This document shows positions 9,501-19,205 of a stretch of DNA of 64,000 nucleotides, in pieces. Source of the DNA: Nostoc sp. UCD121. GTDB lineage: Bacteria > Cyanobacteriota > Cyanobacteriia > Cyanobacteriales > Nostocaceae. Position numbers and translations under genes: made by a program. The DNA is taken from contig NZ_JACKZS010000006.1 in NCBI RefSeq assembly GCF_014222285.1, positions 30,575 through 94,574 on the forward strand, in the 5' to 3' direction. The first letter of the stretch is position 1. Every line of letters starts with the position of its first letter. The notes beneath the pieces were generated by a model. It worked only from the letters and a program-made list of their open reading frames with translations. It made no database searches and was not told the origin of the DNA.

Positions 9501-11285
9501 CAGTAACACCGATACGCCCGCATCAGAAAGCATAAATGCCAAGCGTTCAGAAGGATAAGCAGGGTCAAGCGGTACATAAGCGCCACCTGCTTTGATAATG
9601 CCCAGCAATCCTACGACCATTTCTAAAGAACGCTCAATGCAAATACCGACTAAGACATCAGGAGCTACACCTAACTTTTGCAAGTAGTGGGCGAGTTGAT
9701 TGGCTTTGGTATTTAACTCTTGGTAGGTTAATTGTTGGTCTTCAAAGACTACTGCTACCGCATCAGGTGTTTTTTCTACCTGCTCCTCAAATAACTCATG
9801 AATACACTTATTTAAAGGATATTCTGCGTGAGTGTAATTCCACGTCAATAACTGATGCTGCTGATTTGTCGTTAGTAAGGGCAGTTGTGCTATTTGTTGT
9901 TCAGGATTGGCAACAATACTTGCAAGTATTGTTTGTAAATGTTCTGCCATCCGGGCAATAGTGGCAGCATCAAACAAATCAGTGTTGTATTCTAAACCAC
10001 CTCTGATTCCTGACTCTGTTTCCTCCATCAATAAAGTTAAATCAAACTTGGCGGTGCTAGATTCACTTTGCAAAGCCTGTAAGGTTAAGCCCGATAACTC
10101 CACTGCCGACATTGGCGCATTCTGGAGAACAAACATAACTTGGAATAGTGGTGTATGGCTCAAGTCACGCTGGGGCTTAAGTTCTTCTACTAACAAATCG
10201 AAAGGTAAATCTTGGTGGTCATAAGCTCCTAATGTAACTTCGCGCACTCTACCTAGCAGTTCTCGGAAGGTGGGGTTATCTGATAAGTTAGTCCGCAACA
10301 CTAATGTATTGACAAAAAAGCCAATTAACCCTTCTATTTCAGAGCGATCGCGATTAGCAATTGGCGAACCAACTACAATATCCTCAGTACTTGTATAACG
10401 ATATAGCAGAACTTTGAAAGCTGCTAACAGAGTCATAAACAGGGTGCAACCTTCCTGCTGACTCAAAGTTTTTAAAGCAACTTTCACATCCTTCGGTAAC
10501 TGGAAAGATTGCACTGCCCCTTGGTAACTTTGGACATGAGGTCGAGGTCGGTCGGTGGGTAACTCTAAAACTGGTAGGCTGTCTCCTAATTGCTGTTTCC
10601 AGTAATCTAGATGAGTTGTCAACACTTCACCTTGTAACCATTGTCGCTGCCAAACAGCATAGTCAGCATATTGAATAGGCAATTCTGGCAGTAGAGAAGG
10701 CTTGCCGTTGCAATAACATTCGTAAAGATTTGCTACTTCACGCACCAATATGTCTGTTGACCAACCATCACTAATAATATGGTGCATGGTAAACAGTAAA
10801 ATGTGTTCGGCTTCATCCAGACATAGCAACGTACTTCTCACTAATGGCCCAGTTGCTAAATCAAAAGGTTGCCCAGCTTCTTTATTTACTAACTGTTGTG
10901 CCTCAGTTTCTCGCTTTTGGGCTGGTAAAGCTGTCAAGTTAATTAACTTAATGGTGAGCTTTTGTTGGGGATTAATTACCTGAATTGGTTCTCCATCCAC
11001 AACATTAAATGTGGTTCGCAAAACCTCATGACGCTGGATGATTTCGTTAAAACTCTGTTCCAGCGCGGCGACATTAAGTACACCATTCAGGCGTAAGGCA
11101 GCAGAAATGTTATAAAAAGGGCTGTCTGGTTCTAACTGATTGAGAAACCACAAACGTTGTTGTGCAAAAGATAGTGGCAGATTCTCCGAACTCTCCCTCG
11201 GAGAAATCGTCTGCATTTCGGGAGATGCGATTCCTTCTTCTTCTAGCAAGTAAGCAAGTAGTTCCAGTTGTTGTGCGTCCATCAT
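6582..11285 (-). CDS. NRPS, C-A(Gln)-PCP-E
   Basis: This single-module synthetase of 1567 residues adds and epimerises one amino acid. Domains: a short N-terminal helix, C (30-460, HHIISDGW, LPLSFAQQRLWF opening typical of L-accepting C domains), A (YTSGSTG near 643), PCP (GGDSILS near 1032) and epimerisation domain (1080-1530, HHLVVDG near 1238, EGHGRE, TVGWFT). The pocket reads DAWQFGLIDK, a glutamine signature, so the expected residue is D-Gln. The start overlaps the upstream gene by four bases (ATGA), which indicates translational coupling; a second ATG follows immediately. The epimerase contains an extra stretch around residues 1145-1165 encoded by a dispersed repeat. The upstream glycine module explains the L-type C domain. 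Substrate is inferred from the pocket only. Confidence 0.95.
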   Translation of the reverse strand: MMDAQQLELLAYLLEEEGIASPEMQTISPRESSENLPLSFAQQRLWFLNQLEPDSPFYNISAALRLNGVLNVAALEQSFNEIIQRHEVLRTTFNVVDGEPIQVINPQQKLTIKLINLTALPAQKRETEAQQLVNKEAGQPFDLATGPLVRSTLLCLDEAEHILLFTMHHIISDGWSTDILVREVANLYECYCNGKPSLLPELPIQYADYAVWQRQWLQGEVLTTHLDYWKQQLGDSLPVLELPTDRPRPHVQSYQGAVQSFQLPKDVKVALKTLSQQEGCTLFMTLLAAFKVLLYRYTSTEDIVVGSPIANRDRSEIEGLIGFFVNTLVLRTNLSDNPTFRELLGRVREVTLGAYDHQDLPFDLLVEELKPQRDLSHTPLFQVMFVLQNAPMSAVELSGLTLQALQSESSTAKFDLTLLMEETESGIRGGLEYNTDLFDAATIARMAEHLQTILASIVANPEQQIAQLPLLTTNQQHQLLTWNYTHAEYPLNKCIHELFEEQVEKTPDAVAVVFEDQQLTYQELNTKANQLAHYLQKLGVAPDVLVGICIERSLEMVVGLLGIIKAGGAYVPLDPAYPSERLAFMLSDAGVSVLLAQKYLQDVISQTSAQIVYLDQDWDTVAQHSNDTPNSTVQPENLAYVIYTSGSTGQPKGVMIPHRALCNHTLWMQTEFPLTATDRVLQKTPFSFDASVWEFYAPLLAGGKLILAEPGGHKDNAYLLDLIVQQQVSIVQFVPSQLRSLLAEQKIYNCQSLRRVFCGGEVLTIDLQERFFTVLPNVELCNLYGPTEATIDTTYWRCRPEGEQRSVPIGKAIANAQIYLLDSHLQLVPVGVPGEIYIGGDGLARGYLNQPELTAQKFIVNPFTGDTQLYKTGDLGRYCSDGTLEFLGRIDNQVKLRGFRIELAEIEAQLSQHPGVRQNVVVVREDFPGQQHLVAYIVSHRQHFPTVTELRSFLKQTLPDYMVPSVFIPLDALPVLPNGKVDHKSLPIPDTNRPELAGDFVAPRNFIEEKLVQIWGEVIRVENIGIYDNFFELGGDSILSLQVIAKANQAGLQLTPKQLFEYQTIAELAGVANTTTVLQAEQGIVTGSLPLTPIQHWFFEQALPEPHHWNQAVILEVPANSDPSLWEQVVQKLLVHHDALRSCFTHLPNSWKRYAKGESQFVQTAFGWDASHVAPEQTTPFSVVDLSELPNNQQTEAIEATAASLQSSLNLCTGPLLRVVLFQLGRQQPSRLLTIIHHLVVDGVSWRILLEDLQTAYLQLSQGQKIQLPAKTTSFKQWAESLREYAQSPLVKSELDYWLSKPYKQISPLPVDLNGENTVASAASVSVALTPQETQALLQEVPSAYQTQINDVLLTALVQAFYQWTGKNSLLVDLEGHGREDIIPHVDLSRTVGWFTTIFPAFLDLEQAVDPGEALKTIKEQLRSIPNRGINYAILRYLSNDEQLQSLPQAEVIFNYLGQFDQVLSESSIFRPAQESTGPMQSQKGNRNCLLEVNGLIVGGQLQLDWTYSTALHQQATVEKLAQGFIEALRSLIVHCQSPNAGGFTPSDFSQMQFSQQELDQLMAELG
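7812..7847 (+). repeat. Palindromic repeat inside the Gln-module E domain
   Basis: TCTCCCTTCGCGTAGCGTTT then CCAAGAGTTGGGGAG is a member of the CTTCGCGTAGCGTTTCC repeat family, bordered by CTCCC/GGGGAG. It encodes SWKRYAKGE, absent from the two paralogous E domains. Confidence 0.6.
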
Positions 11286-14200
11286 GCCCTCACTTGTTTA
11301 TTTGCTTTCCGGTTCTCAAGTGCTTGTTTTGCCTCTTCGGCAGACATACCCTCTAGCTGTTTCAAGATTTGTGCTATCTTTGCCGTCATTCCTGGTTTAG
11401 TTTCATGGGCAATTAGTCTTGGGGATAATTCCGCTACCGTGGGTGACTCAAATAAAGAACGCAGAGGTAGGTCTAATTTAAAAGTTTCACGAATGCGGGA
11501 GATAACTTGAGTAGCTAACAAGGAGTGTCCCCCTAAGTCAAAAAAGTTGTCGTGAATGCCAACTCGCTCAACAAGGAGAATTTTTGCCCAAATTCCAGCT
11601 AATACTTCCTCAATAGCGTTATGAGGAGGCACAAAAGCATCATTGAAATTAGCTATGGCTGTATCGGCATCTGCTAAAGCTTTGCGGTTGACTTTGCCAT
11701 TAGGAGTCAAAGGCAGACTGTCCAATAACACAAATGTCTGAGGCACCACATAGTATGGCAACTTCTGCTTGAGAAAATCTCGTAGTTCGCCAATTGTGGT
11801 TGTTTGCCCAGAACGTAACACTGCATAGGCAATCAGAGAATCTTGCTTGGCAATCACCACCGCCTGTTGCACATCAGAGTGTTTTGCCAATACTGCCTCG
11901 ATTTCTGCCAATTCAATCCGAAAACCCCGAATCTTTACCTGATAATCAAGGCGACCGATATATTCAATCTTGCCATCACTCCTGTAGCAAACTAAATCAC
12001 CGGTTTTGTAAAGTTTTTGGTCGGGCTGGGACGGATGAGTGATAAACTTTTGAGCAGTCAATTCCGGACGTTGCCAATATCCACGAGCTACCCCAGTACC
12101 ACCAATATGCAGTTCGCCTGGCACGCCTATTGGTGTGGGCTGCAAGTTGTTGTCTAAGATATATATGTAAGTGTTGCTAATGGGGCGACCAATAGTTACT
12201 GTGTCTTCGCCCCATTGTACCTGCTCGACTGTAGACCAGATAGTTGTTTCTGTTGGGCCATACAAGTTCCACATTTGATGACACTGCGGCAACAACTGAT
12301 TAGCTAATTGCCGTGATAAGGCTTCCCCACCACAAAGGATCTTGAGGTGCTTGCTACCCTGCCAACCTGCTGAAAGTAATATGCGCCAGGTAGCTGGTGT
12401 AGCTTGCATAACGGTGGCTTGAGAATTGGTCAGCAGAGATGAAAGTTGTACTCCATCTCTGGCAACTTCTCGGCTGGCTACGACCACACGCGCACCAATT
12501 GTTAGTGGCAAGAATATTTCTAAGGCAGCAATGTCAAATGCTAAGGTAGTTACTGCTACTAGTACATCCTGTTGATTCAATTCCACAGATTGTTGCATCG
12601 CAGATAAGAAGTTGACCACATTGCTGTGAGCGATTTCTACTCCTTTAGGCTGCCCTGTGGAACCGGACGTGTAAATCACATAAGCCAGGTTGTTTGGTTT
12701 GGTTGCAGTTGTCAGGTTTTCTGGAGTTTGTTGTTTAATTTCTTCCCAGTCTGTATCTAGGCAAACCACTTGTGCTGATTGGCTTGACAGATGTGCTGTT
12801 AGTTGGCTTTGGGTCAGCAGTACTGGTGAGCGCACATCTTGCTGAATGTATTCCAAACGCTCTAGAGGATAAGTCGGGTCAAGCGGTACATAAGCACCTC
12901 CAGCTTTTAAGATTCCTAATAACCCCACTACCATTTCAATGGAACGGTCAGCACAAATACACACTGGTACTTCCGCGCTTACCCCTAACAGTTGCAAATA
13001 GCGTGCTAACTGATTCGCGCGCTGATTCAGTTGTTGATAGGTAAGGCTTTGTTCTGCAAATACTACAGCTACCGCATCTGGTGTTTTCTCTACCTGTGCC
13101 TCAAATAACTGATGCAGGCATTGGTTTTGTGGATAATCAGTTTGAGTTTTATTCCACTCTACTAGTAGTTGATGTTTCTCGGCTGCGGTTAAAAGTGGTA
13201 ACTCGTAAAGGCGCACCTCTGGATTAGCCGCCATTCCTTCCAGCAATGTCTGGAAATGACCTAGCATTCGCGTAATGGTAGCGGTATCAAAACGAGTGCG
13301 ATCGCTAGCAATTCTGATTTCTAACTCAGATCCTGGAATAACGCTAATAGTTAGGGGATAATTCGTATGGTCAAGGGCGCTGAGAGTCTCAATTTCTAAG
13401 TTTTTTTGCCAATCAGACAACGCCCGATCCACAGGATAATTTTCAAACACCACGATGCTTTCAAATAACGGCAAACCTCGTGGTATTTCACTCCAACCTT
13501 GAATTTCTACCAGTGGACTATATTCATACTGACGGATTTCTAACAATTGACGTTGTAACTGCTCAAGCCAAGGCAGTAACAACATTTCACCATCCAACTT
13601 TACCCGCAAAGGTAGGGTGTTGATGAATATTCCTACCATTGACTCAGCAGTTGGTAGGTCTACTGGACGACCGGAAACTGTAACACCATACACTACCTCA
13701 TCTTCACCGCTATATCGACTAAGAAGCAAAGCCCAAGCCCCTTGAACTATGGTGTTTAAGGTCAGTTGATGCTGTTTTGCCCACGATTTGAGGGCTGTTG
13801 TAGTTGCAGGCGAGAGTTTGAGCCTTTGTTCAAGATACTTTTCTGCTTGAGCCGATAAACTGTGAACTTCGAGATTAGTTAAGGGGGTGGGTGCTGTGAC
13901 TCCTTGAAGTGTTTGTCGCCAAAAGACCTCGGCTTGAGATAAATCTTGCTGTTGTAACCAAGCAATATATCCAGCGAAGCGATCGCTAGATTGTAAGGTG
14001 ATTTCTTCACCGCGACACAACGCTTCGTAAAGTAAAACAAAATCTTTGAATACTAAAGCTCCTGACCAGCCATCGAGGATAATGTGATGGGAACTCCAGA
14101 TAAAGTGGTAATGCTGATCATCCAAACAAATCAAAGTTAGGCGCAACAGTGATTCATTAGACAAGTTAAAACCCTGTTGGCGATCGCTCAACAAAAATGC

Positions 14201-14515
14201 CTGGAATTTCTCTTGCTGTTCATCTGGATTTATTCCCCGCCAATCTAGTTGTTCTAGAGGTAATTGGACTTGTTTATGGACAACTTGTAGCGGTTTGTCA
14301 AGTCCTTCCCAATGGAAACTAGTACGCAAAGGTGAGTGGTGAGCCACGACTCTTTCCCAAGCCCGTTCAAAAGCGGCAATATTGAGCATTCCCCGTAAGC
14401 CATAGCTCAACTGCACAAAATAGGCTCCAGATTCGGATTCATACAAGTTGTGAAAGAGAATACCCTGCTGGACTGGGGAAAGTTCGTAGATATTTTCGAT
14501 ATTAGCTGTATTCAT
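11282..14515 (-). CDS. NRPS, C-A(Gly)-PCP
   Basis: This 1077-residue protein is one minimal elongation module. The C domain (1-440) opens with LSPVQQGILFH and has HHIILDGW; this form is typical of C domains that take a D-configured donor, and the upstream protein ends in an epimerase. The A domain (YTSGSTG near 617) has pocket residues DILQLGLIWK, the glycine signature, and the invariant Lys lies in PNGKVNR. The PCP has GGHSLLA near 993. There is no epimerase, which fits an achiral residue. It starts 11 bases after the upstream stop and overlaps the next gene by four bases. The A-domain core closely resembles the second A domain of the last protein, also glycine, which points to a duplication within the cluster. 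Confidence 0.95.
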   Translation of the reverse strand: MNTANIENIYELSPVQQGILFHNLYESESGAYFVQLSYGLRGMLNIAAFERAWERVVAHHSPLRTSFHWEGLDKPLQVVHKQVQLPLEQLDWRGINPDEQQEKFQAFLLSDRQQGFNLSNESLLRLTLICLDDQHYHFIWSSHHIILDGWSGALVFKDFVLLYEALCRGEEITLQSSDRFAGYIAWLQQQDLSQAEVFWRQTLQGVTAPTPLTNLEVHSLSAQAEKYLEQRLKLSPATTTALKSWAKQHQLTLNTIVQGAWALLLSRYSGEDEVVYGVTVSGRPVDLPTAESMVGIFINTLPLRVKLDGEMLLLPWLEQLQRQLLEIRQYEYSPLVEIQGWSEIPRGLPLFESIVVFENYPVDRALSDWQKNLEIETLSALDHTNYPLTISVIPGSELEIRIASDRTRFDTATITRMLGHFQTLLEGMAANPEVRLYELPLLTAAEKHQLLVEWNKTQTDYPQNQCLHQLFEAQVEKTPDAVAVVFAEQSLTYQQLNQRANQLARYLQLLGVSAEVPVCICADRSIEMVVGLLGILKAGGAYVPLDPTYPLERLEYIQQDVRSPVLLTQSQLTAHLSSQSAQVVCLDTDWEEIKQQTPENLTTATKPNNLAYVIYTSGSTGQPKGVEIAHSNVVNFLSAMQQSVELNQQDVLVAVTTLAFDIAALEIFLPLTIGARVVVASREVARDGVQLSSLLTNSQATVMQATPATWRILLSAGWQGSKHLKILCGGEALSRQLANQLLPQCHQMWNLYGPTETTIWSTVEQVQWGEDTVTIGRPISNTYIYILDNNLQPTPIGVPGELHIGGTGVARGYWQRPELTAQKFITHPSQPDQKLYKTGDLVCYRSDGKIEYIGRLDYQVKIRGFRIELAEIEAVLAKHSDVQQAVVIAKQDSLIAYAVLRSGQTTTIGELRDFLKQKLPYYVVPQTFVLLDSLPLTPNGKVNRKALADADTAIANFNDAFVPPHNAIEEVLAGIWAKILLVERVGIHDNFFDLGGHSLLATQVISRIRETFKLDLPLRSLFESPTVAELSPRLIAHETKPGMTAKIAQILKQLEGMSAEEAKQALENRKANKQVRA

Positions 14516-14526
14516 TAACTTGCCTC

Positions 14527-17500
14527 CTAAGCTTGTTGGTTGATTTTTGCCAAAAATTTGTCCAAGTCCTGTTGATTCAACTTGGCTTGGGGGAAGTCTG
14601 AAGGCGTGAAACCAATAGCTTCAGGAGATTGGCAATGAGTAATGAGCGATCGCAATGCTTTAATAAAACTATTCGCTAATTTTTCAACTGTGGCTCGCTG
14701 ATGTATCGCTTCGCTGTAAGTCCAATTCACTTGCAGTTGACTGCCAGTCACAATTGCTACAACTTCCAGTAGATAAACTCGGCTACCCCGCAGGCTACGG
14801 GCTGAACCTGTGGATTCTTTTGCAGGTGCAAACAGGGAAGACTGCGACATTACTTGGTCTGTTTGCCCTAAATAGTTAAAAAGTACCTCAGCTTGGGGTA
14901 AGCCTTGTAGTTTTTCTCCCTCATCGCTGAGGTAACGCAGTACACCATAGCCGAGTCCGCGATTGGGGATAGAACGCAGTTGCTCTTTTACAACCTTCAA
15001 AGCATTTCCCAAATCTTTGACAGTTCCTAAATTCAGCAGCACCGGAAAATGGGTAGTAAACCAACCAACAGTGCGCGACAAGTTCACATCGGAGAAAATG
15101 TCCTCACGCCCGTGTCCTTCGAGTTCCAGCAGCAGCGAATTTTCTCCCATTTGCTCTGCAAATGCTTGCACCAGTGCTGTCAGTAACACATCGTTAATTT
15201 GGGTGTGATAAGCCTGATGCACATCCTGTAGCAAAGCTTGAGTTTCTTGCTGGCTGAGGGAAACTGCAATAGTACGAGCCTCAGCTACCGTATTTTTACC
15301 TCCAGCATAGTCTACAGGTAAGGTCGAAATTGGTTTTTCTAGTTGTGTCAACCAGTAATTTAACTCTTGCTTGAGCGTTGGAGATTGAGCATATTCCTGC
15401 AAACGACAAGCCCACTCTTGGAATGAGGTCGTCTTATTTGGTAAATGTATTGCCTCATCCTGATTTAACTGCTGATATGCTGTTTGCAAATCTTCTAGTA
15501 AGATTCGCCAAGAAATACCATCTACAGCCAAGTGGTGGATGATAATTAACAGGCGGCTGCTGGTTTGTGCGCCTAATTCAAACAAAGCAAATTTCACCAC
15601 CGGCCCATCTGATAAATTAAGGCTAGCTTGGAGTTCGGTAGCTGTTTTTTCAATAGCTGTTTTTTGCTCAAGTTCTTGTAGCGCTGACAAATCTATACGT
15701 GTAAATATCGCTGTTGCTTCGGAAGCAGAGATAATTTGTTCCCAGGCGGATGCTTGACAATGAAAACGCAGGCGGAGTACATCATGATGTTCAACTAAAT
15801 GCTGTACCACGTGCTCCCATAGGCTGAGGTTGTGTCCTTGCTGTATTTCTAACAATAAAGACTGATTCCAATGGTATACATCGGGTCGATTTTGTGCAAA
15901 AAACCAGTGTTGAATCGGTGTGAGGGGTACTTCACCAGTTATCAGCCCTTGTTCTGCTGAGATGCTTTCATTAATACTAACTACCTCTGCTAATTTTGCA
16001 ATTGTAGGGCGGTCAAAAACTTGTTTAGGAGTAAGTTGAAAACCTGCTTGATTAGCTTTGGCAACAATTTGAATACTCAGGATAGAATCGCCGCCTAACT
16101 CAAAGAAATTGTCCTGAATACCAACTTTTTCCAGCCGTAATACTTGCGCCCAAATGTCAGCTAATATCTTCTCTACAGCAGTGCGAGGAGCCACAAAAGT
16201 TCCAGACAATTCCGGATCTGGCAAAGCTTTTAAGTCAATCTTGCCATTAGGGAGACGGGGTATAGTGCTTATACGTACAAAAGTAGATGGCACCATGTAG
16301 TCTGGTAACTTTTCTTCCAGAAAATGACGCAAGTCGCTCAAAGTAGGAGCGACTTGTCCCGGTTGTGGAACTATATAAGCTACTAAACGTTTTTGACCAG
16401 ATTTTTCTTCTCTGGCTACAACTACATTTGCCCTAATGTTCGGATGTTGGGCTAATGCGACTTCAATTTCGCCTAATTCAATGCGGAAACCCCGAATTTT
16501 TACTTGCTGGTCAATCCGACCGAGAAATTCTATATTTCCGTCTGGTAAATAGCGGGCTAAATCACCAGTTTTATATAAGCGCAATCCCGTTTGGTTATTG
16601 CTAAATGGATTGGGAATAAAACGTTCTGCTGTTAAATCAGGATGGTTCAGGTAGCCTCTAGCTAAACCATCGCCACCGATATATACTTCACCAGCCACCC
16701 CCAAAGGAACAGGATGTAAATTAGGGTCAAGTAAATAAATTTGTGCGTTTGCAATTGGGCGACCAATAGATACTGAAGCGGCTATTTCTGGCGAACAGCA
16801 ATGATAAACACTGCTCCAAACTGTAGCTTCTGTTGGGCCATATTCGTTAAATAAAGATGTGTGAGGAAGTTGTTCTAAATGACGAGCAACCAGTTCTGGT
16901 GGGCAAGGTTCACCCGCAACAATCGCACTTTGCAGCGAAACTAATTCTTGTTTGGTTGCTTGTTCTAAAATAACCTTATATAAGGAAGGTAAACTTAATA
17001 AATGAGTTACCTGATTTTGAGTAATTAAATTTAGTAACTGTGGTATATCCTGCTCTACCTCTGCTTGGGGAAATACTAAAGTTCCACCAGAGCATAGTGT
17101 CCAGAAAATACCTGCGACAGAACTATCAAATGCAAAGGAAGAAAGTAATAAGAAACTACTAACAGGTTCTTGATAGTAATTAAGGCGTGCCTGTGTGGAG
17201 TTGACTAAATTTTGATGAGTTATTTGTACACCTTTAGGTTTCCCTGTAGAACCAGAAGTGTAAATAATATAAGCTAAGTTGGCAGATGTCATTGCCACAG
17301 TAGGATTGCCGTGGCTTTCAGATACAAATGTTTCCCAGTCAATATCTAAGCAGATGATTTTTGCTGTATTTTCTGGTAAATTTTTCAGCAAAGATTGCTG
17401 AGTTAATAATACTGGCGTTTGGGTATCTTTAAGGATAAATTGCTGGCGTTCTGAAGGATAGGTTGGATCTAATGGTAAATAAGCTCCACCTGCTTTGAGA

Positions 17501-19113
17501 ATGGCAAGAATACCAATTGCCATTGAGAGCGATCGCTCTACACAAATCCCCACTAATACTTCTGGCTTAACACCTAATTTCTGTAGATAATTAGCTAGTT
17601 TATTAGCACGTTCATTCAATTCACGATAGGTTAATTGCTGGTTATTAAATACTACCGCAATATTATCTGGTGTGCGTTCTGCTTGCGCTTCAAATAGCTG
17701 ATGAATTAATTGAGAACGATCATAATTTATTTGAGTGTTGTTAAACTCAAATAGGAGTTTTTCAAGCTCGTGATCGCTCAAAATTTCTAAATCGCTAATC
17801 GCAGCATTAGGATTACGAGTAACACTAAATAATAACTGCTGAAATTGTAATGCTAAACGTTCAATATCCTCTGCTTTAAATAAACTTGCATCATAATACA
17901 AGTCAACAGCTAAATCACCTTTTTGGCAAAGGCAAGATAGTTTAAGTTTAAACCTGTCAATATTTACATACTCTTTATAGAAATTAAATGTAACTGTATT
18001 AGCAGATTCTTGCTGTGCTTGCTCTGTAAATTCAAAACAGAATGGTAAGAAAGAAATAGATAAATTTTTACTATACTCTTGCCAAGAAAAATAATCTTGC
18101 CATTGATAGCCTTGGCTAACTAATTCTTGAACTTGTTGCCATGTCTCTTTAAATGACAAATCTGGCTGTAAACGAGATGCGATCGGTAAATATTTAGCAA
18201 ATAACCCAATAGCACCTTGTAATTCTTCATACTTACGACCATCATATAATTTACCGACAACTATTTCAGGATTACCGAGATTTCGCCCTAAGACAATTTG
18301 CCAGCAAGTTAATAAAAATTCAGCTAAATAATTCGTTTCCTTTTGTGATATGAATATTTTTTCAATATCAGCTAATAGATTTTTATCAATTTTCAATCTG
18401 TATTCCTGAGATTGAAAAACTGCAATATCTTCAGAAACTTGTTGTTCAAAAGGAAGCTGAACACCAAAAGAACTAGGAAGCTCTTGCTGTTGCCAGTATG
18501 CTTTTCCTAAATTAGCTTCTTCTGCTGTCAGTAATTCATGTTGCCATTCAGCAATATCTGCATATTGCAGCACTTCATCAGATAATTGTTCCTTATTTAT
18601 AGTAGCTGCATAAAAACGGTTAATTTCATGTACCAAATTACGAAGTCCAATCCCATCAGAAATCATCGCTGGTACACTTACAAGCAATATATACTGTTTG
18701 GGTAAAACTTTAATTAAATCTATTTGTAAAACTATTTGTTCAAAATTTAAATTATCAGTCTTATATTGAGTTAGAAATAACTCTATGTTTTTATCTTTCT
18801 CTTCAGCAGGAAAATCACTTATGTCATAATAATTAATTGATATATCTTGGCTATCAGCTATTACCTGTAACGGAATCGTCATTCCTGGTAAACAACGAAA
18901 ACTCGTGCGGAGTATCTCATGCTGATTAACAACATTCTGTAAAGACTTCTTGAGAATCTCTACATCAAATTTGCCATCAATACAAACAGCACACTGAGCA
19001 ATATAAGAATTATCTTGAGTAACCGACTGCAATTTCCATAAATGCTCTTGCTGTGGAGAAAGTCGATAACCTGCTACATCTTCTGCTAGCGATGTATTAT
19101 TGAGCATTTGCAT
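14527..19113 (-). CDS. NRPS, interface(C*)-A(His?)-PCP-E
   Basis: This 1528-residue protein activates, carries and epimerises the second beta-hydroxylated residue. Residues 1-435 align as a condensation-type domain (RLSPQQEHLW opening), but where HHxxxDG should stand it reads SVPAMISDG, so both histidines are gone. This matches 'interface' domains that recruit a beta-hydroxylase rather than form a bond. A follows (YTSGSTG near 619), then PCP (GGDSILS near 1008) and E (1050-1500, HHLAVDG near 1193, EGHGRE). The pocket reads DSALIAEVWK. It is not an aspartate code; it resembles the histidine type (D-S-x-L-x-A-E-V-x-K), so beta-hydroxyhistidine is my best guess, at moderate confidence. The dioxygenase gene lies 92 bases upstream. 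The bond-forming C domain is probably the extra one at the end of the protein before that. Confidence 0.93.
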   Translation of the reverse strand: MQMLNNTSLAEDVAGYRLSPQQEHLWKLQSVTQDNSYIAQCAVCIDGKFDVEILKKSLQNVVNQHEILRTSFRCLPGMTIPLQVIADSQDISINYYDISDFPAEEKDKNIELFLTQYKTDNLNFEQIVLQIDLIKVLPKQYILLVSVPAMISDGIGLRNLVHEINRFYAATINKEQLSDEVLQYADIAEWQHELLTAEEANLGKAYWQQQELPSSFGVQLPFEQQVSEDIAVFQSQEYRLKIDKNLLADIEKIFISQKETNYLAEFLLTCWQIVLGRNLGNPEIVVGKLYDGRKYEELQGAIGLFAKYLPIASRLQPDLSFKETWQQVQELVSQGYQWQDYFSWQEYSKNLSISFLPFCFEFTEQAQQESANTVTFNFYKEYVNIDRFKLKLSCLCQKGDLAVDLYYDASLFKAEDIERLALQFQQLLFSVTRNPNAAISDLEILSDHELEKLLFEFNNTQINYDRSQLIHQLFEAQAERTPDNIAVVFNNQQLTYRELNERANKLANYLQKLGVKPEVLVGICVERSLSMAIGILAILKAGGAYLPLDPTYPSERQQFILKDTQTPVLLTQQSLLKNLPENTAKIICLDIDWETFVSESHGNPTVAMTSANLAYIIYTSGSTGKPKGVQITHQNLVNSTQARLNYYQEPVSSFLLLSSFAFDSSVAGIFWTLCSGGTLVFPQAEVEQDIPQLLNLITQNQVTHLLSLPSLYKVILEQATKQELVSLQSAIVAGEPCPPELVARHLEQLPHTSLFNEYGPTEATVWSSVYHCCSPEIAASVSIGRPIANAQIYLLDPNLHPVPLGVAGEVYIGGDGLARGYLNHPDLTAERFIPNPFSNNQTGLRLYKTGDLARYLPDGNIEFLGRIDQQVKIRGFRIELGEIEVALAQHPNIRANVVVAREEKSGQKRLVAYIVPQPGQVAPTLSDLRHFLEEKLPDYMVPSTFVRISTIPRLPNGKIDLKALPDPELSGTFVAPRTAVEKILADIWAQVLRLEKVGIQDNFFELGGDSILSIQIVAKANQAGFQLTPKQVFDRPTIAKLAEVVSINESISAEQGLITGEVPLTPIQHWFFAQNRPDVYHWNQSLLLEIQQGHNLSLWEHVVQHLVEHHDVLRLRFHCQASAWEQIISASEATAIFTRIDLSALQELEQKTAIEKTATELQASLNLSDGPVVKFALFELGAQTSSRLLIIIHHLAVDGISWRILLEDLQTAYQQLNQDEAIHLPNKTTSFQEWACRLQEYAQSPTLKQELNYWLTQLEKPISTLPVDYAGGKNTVAEARTIAVSLSQQETQALLQDVHQAYHTQINDVLLTALVQAFAEQMGENSLLLELEGHGREDIFSDVNLSRTVGWFTTHFPVLLNLGTVKDLGNALKVVKEQLRSIPNRGLGYGVLRYLSDEGEKLQGLPQAEVLFNYLGQTDQVMSQSSLFAPAKESTGSARSLRGSRVYLLEVVAIVTGSQLQVNWTYSEAIHQRATVEKLANSFIKALRSLITHCQSPEAIGFTPSDFPQAKLNQQDLDKFLAKINQQA

Positions 19114-19205
19114 AACTACATTCCTATAACTAATGTTTCTATTTAATTATTTTTAGCTGAAACTTATTCTCTTATTCCTCTCCTTTCCTCCGCACCCGTC
19201 TGCGT

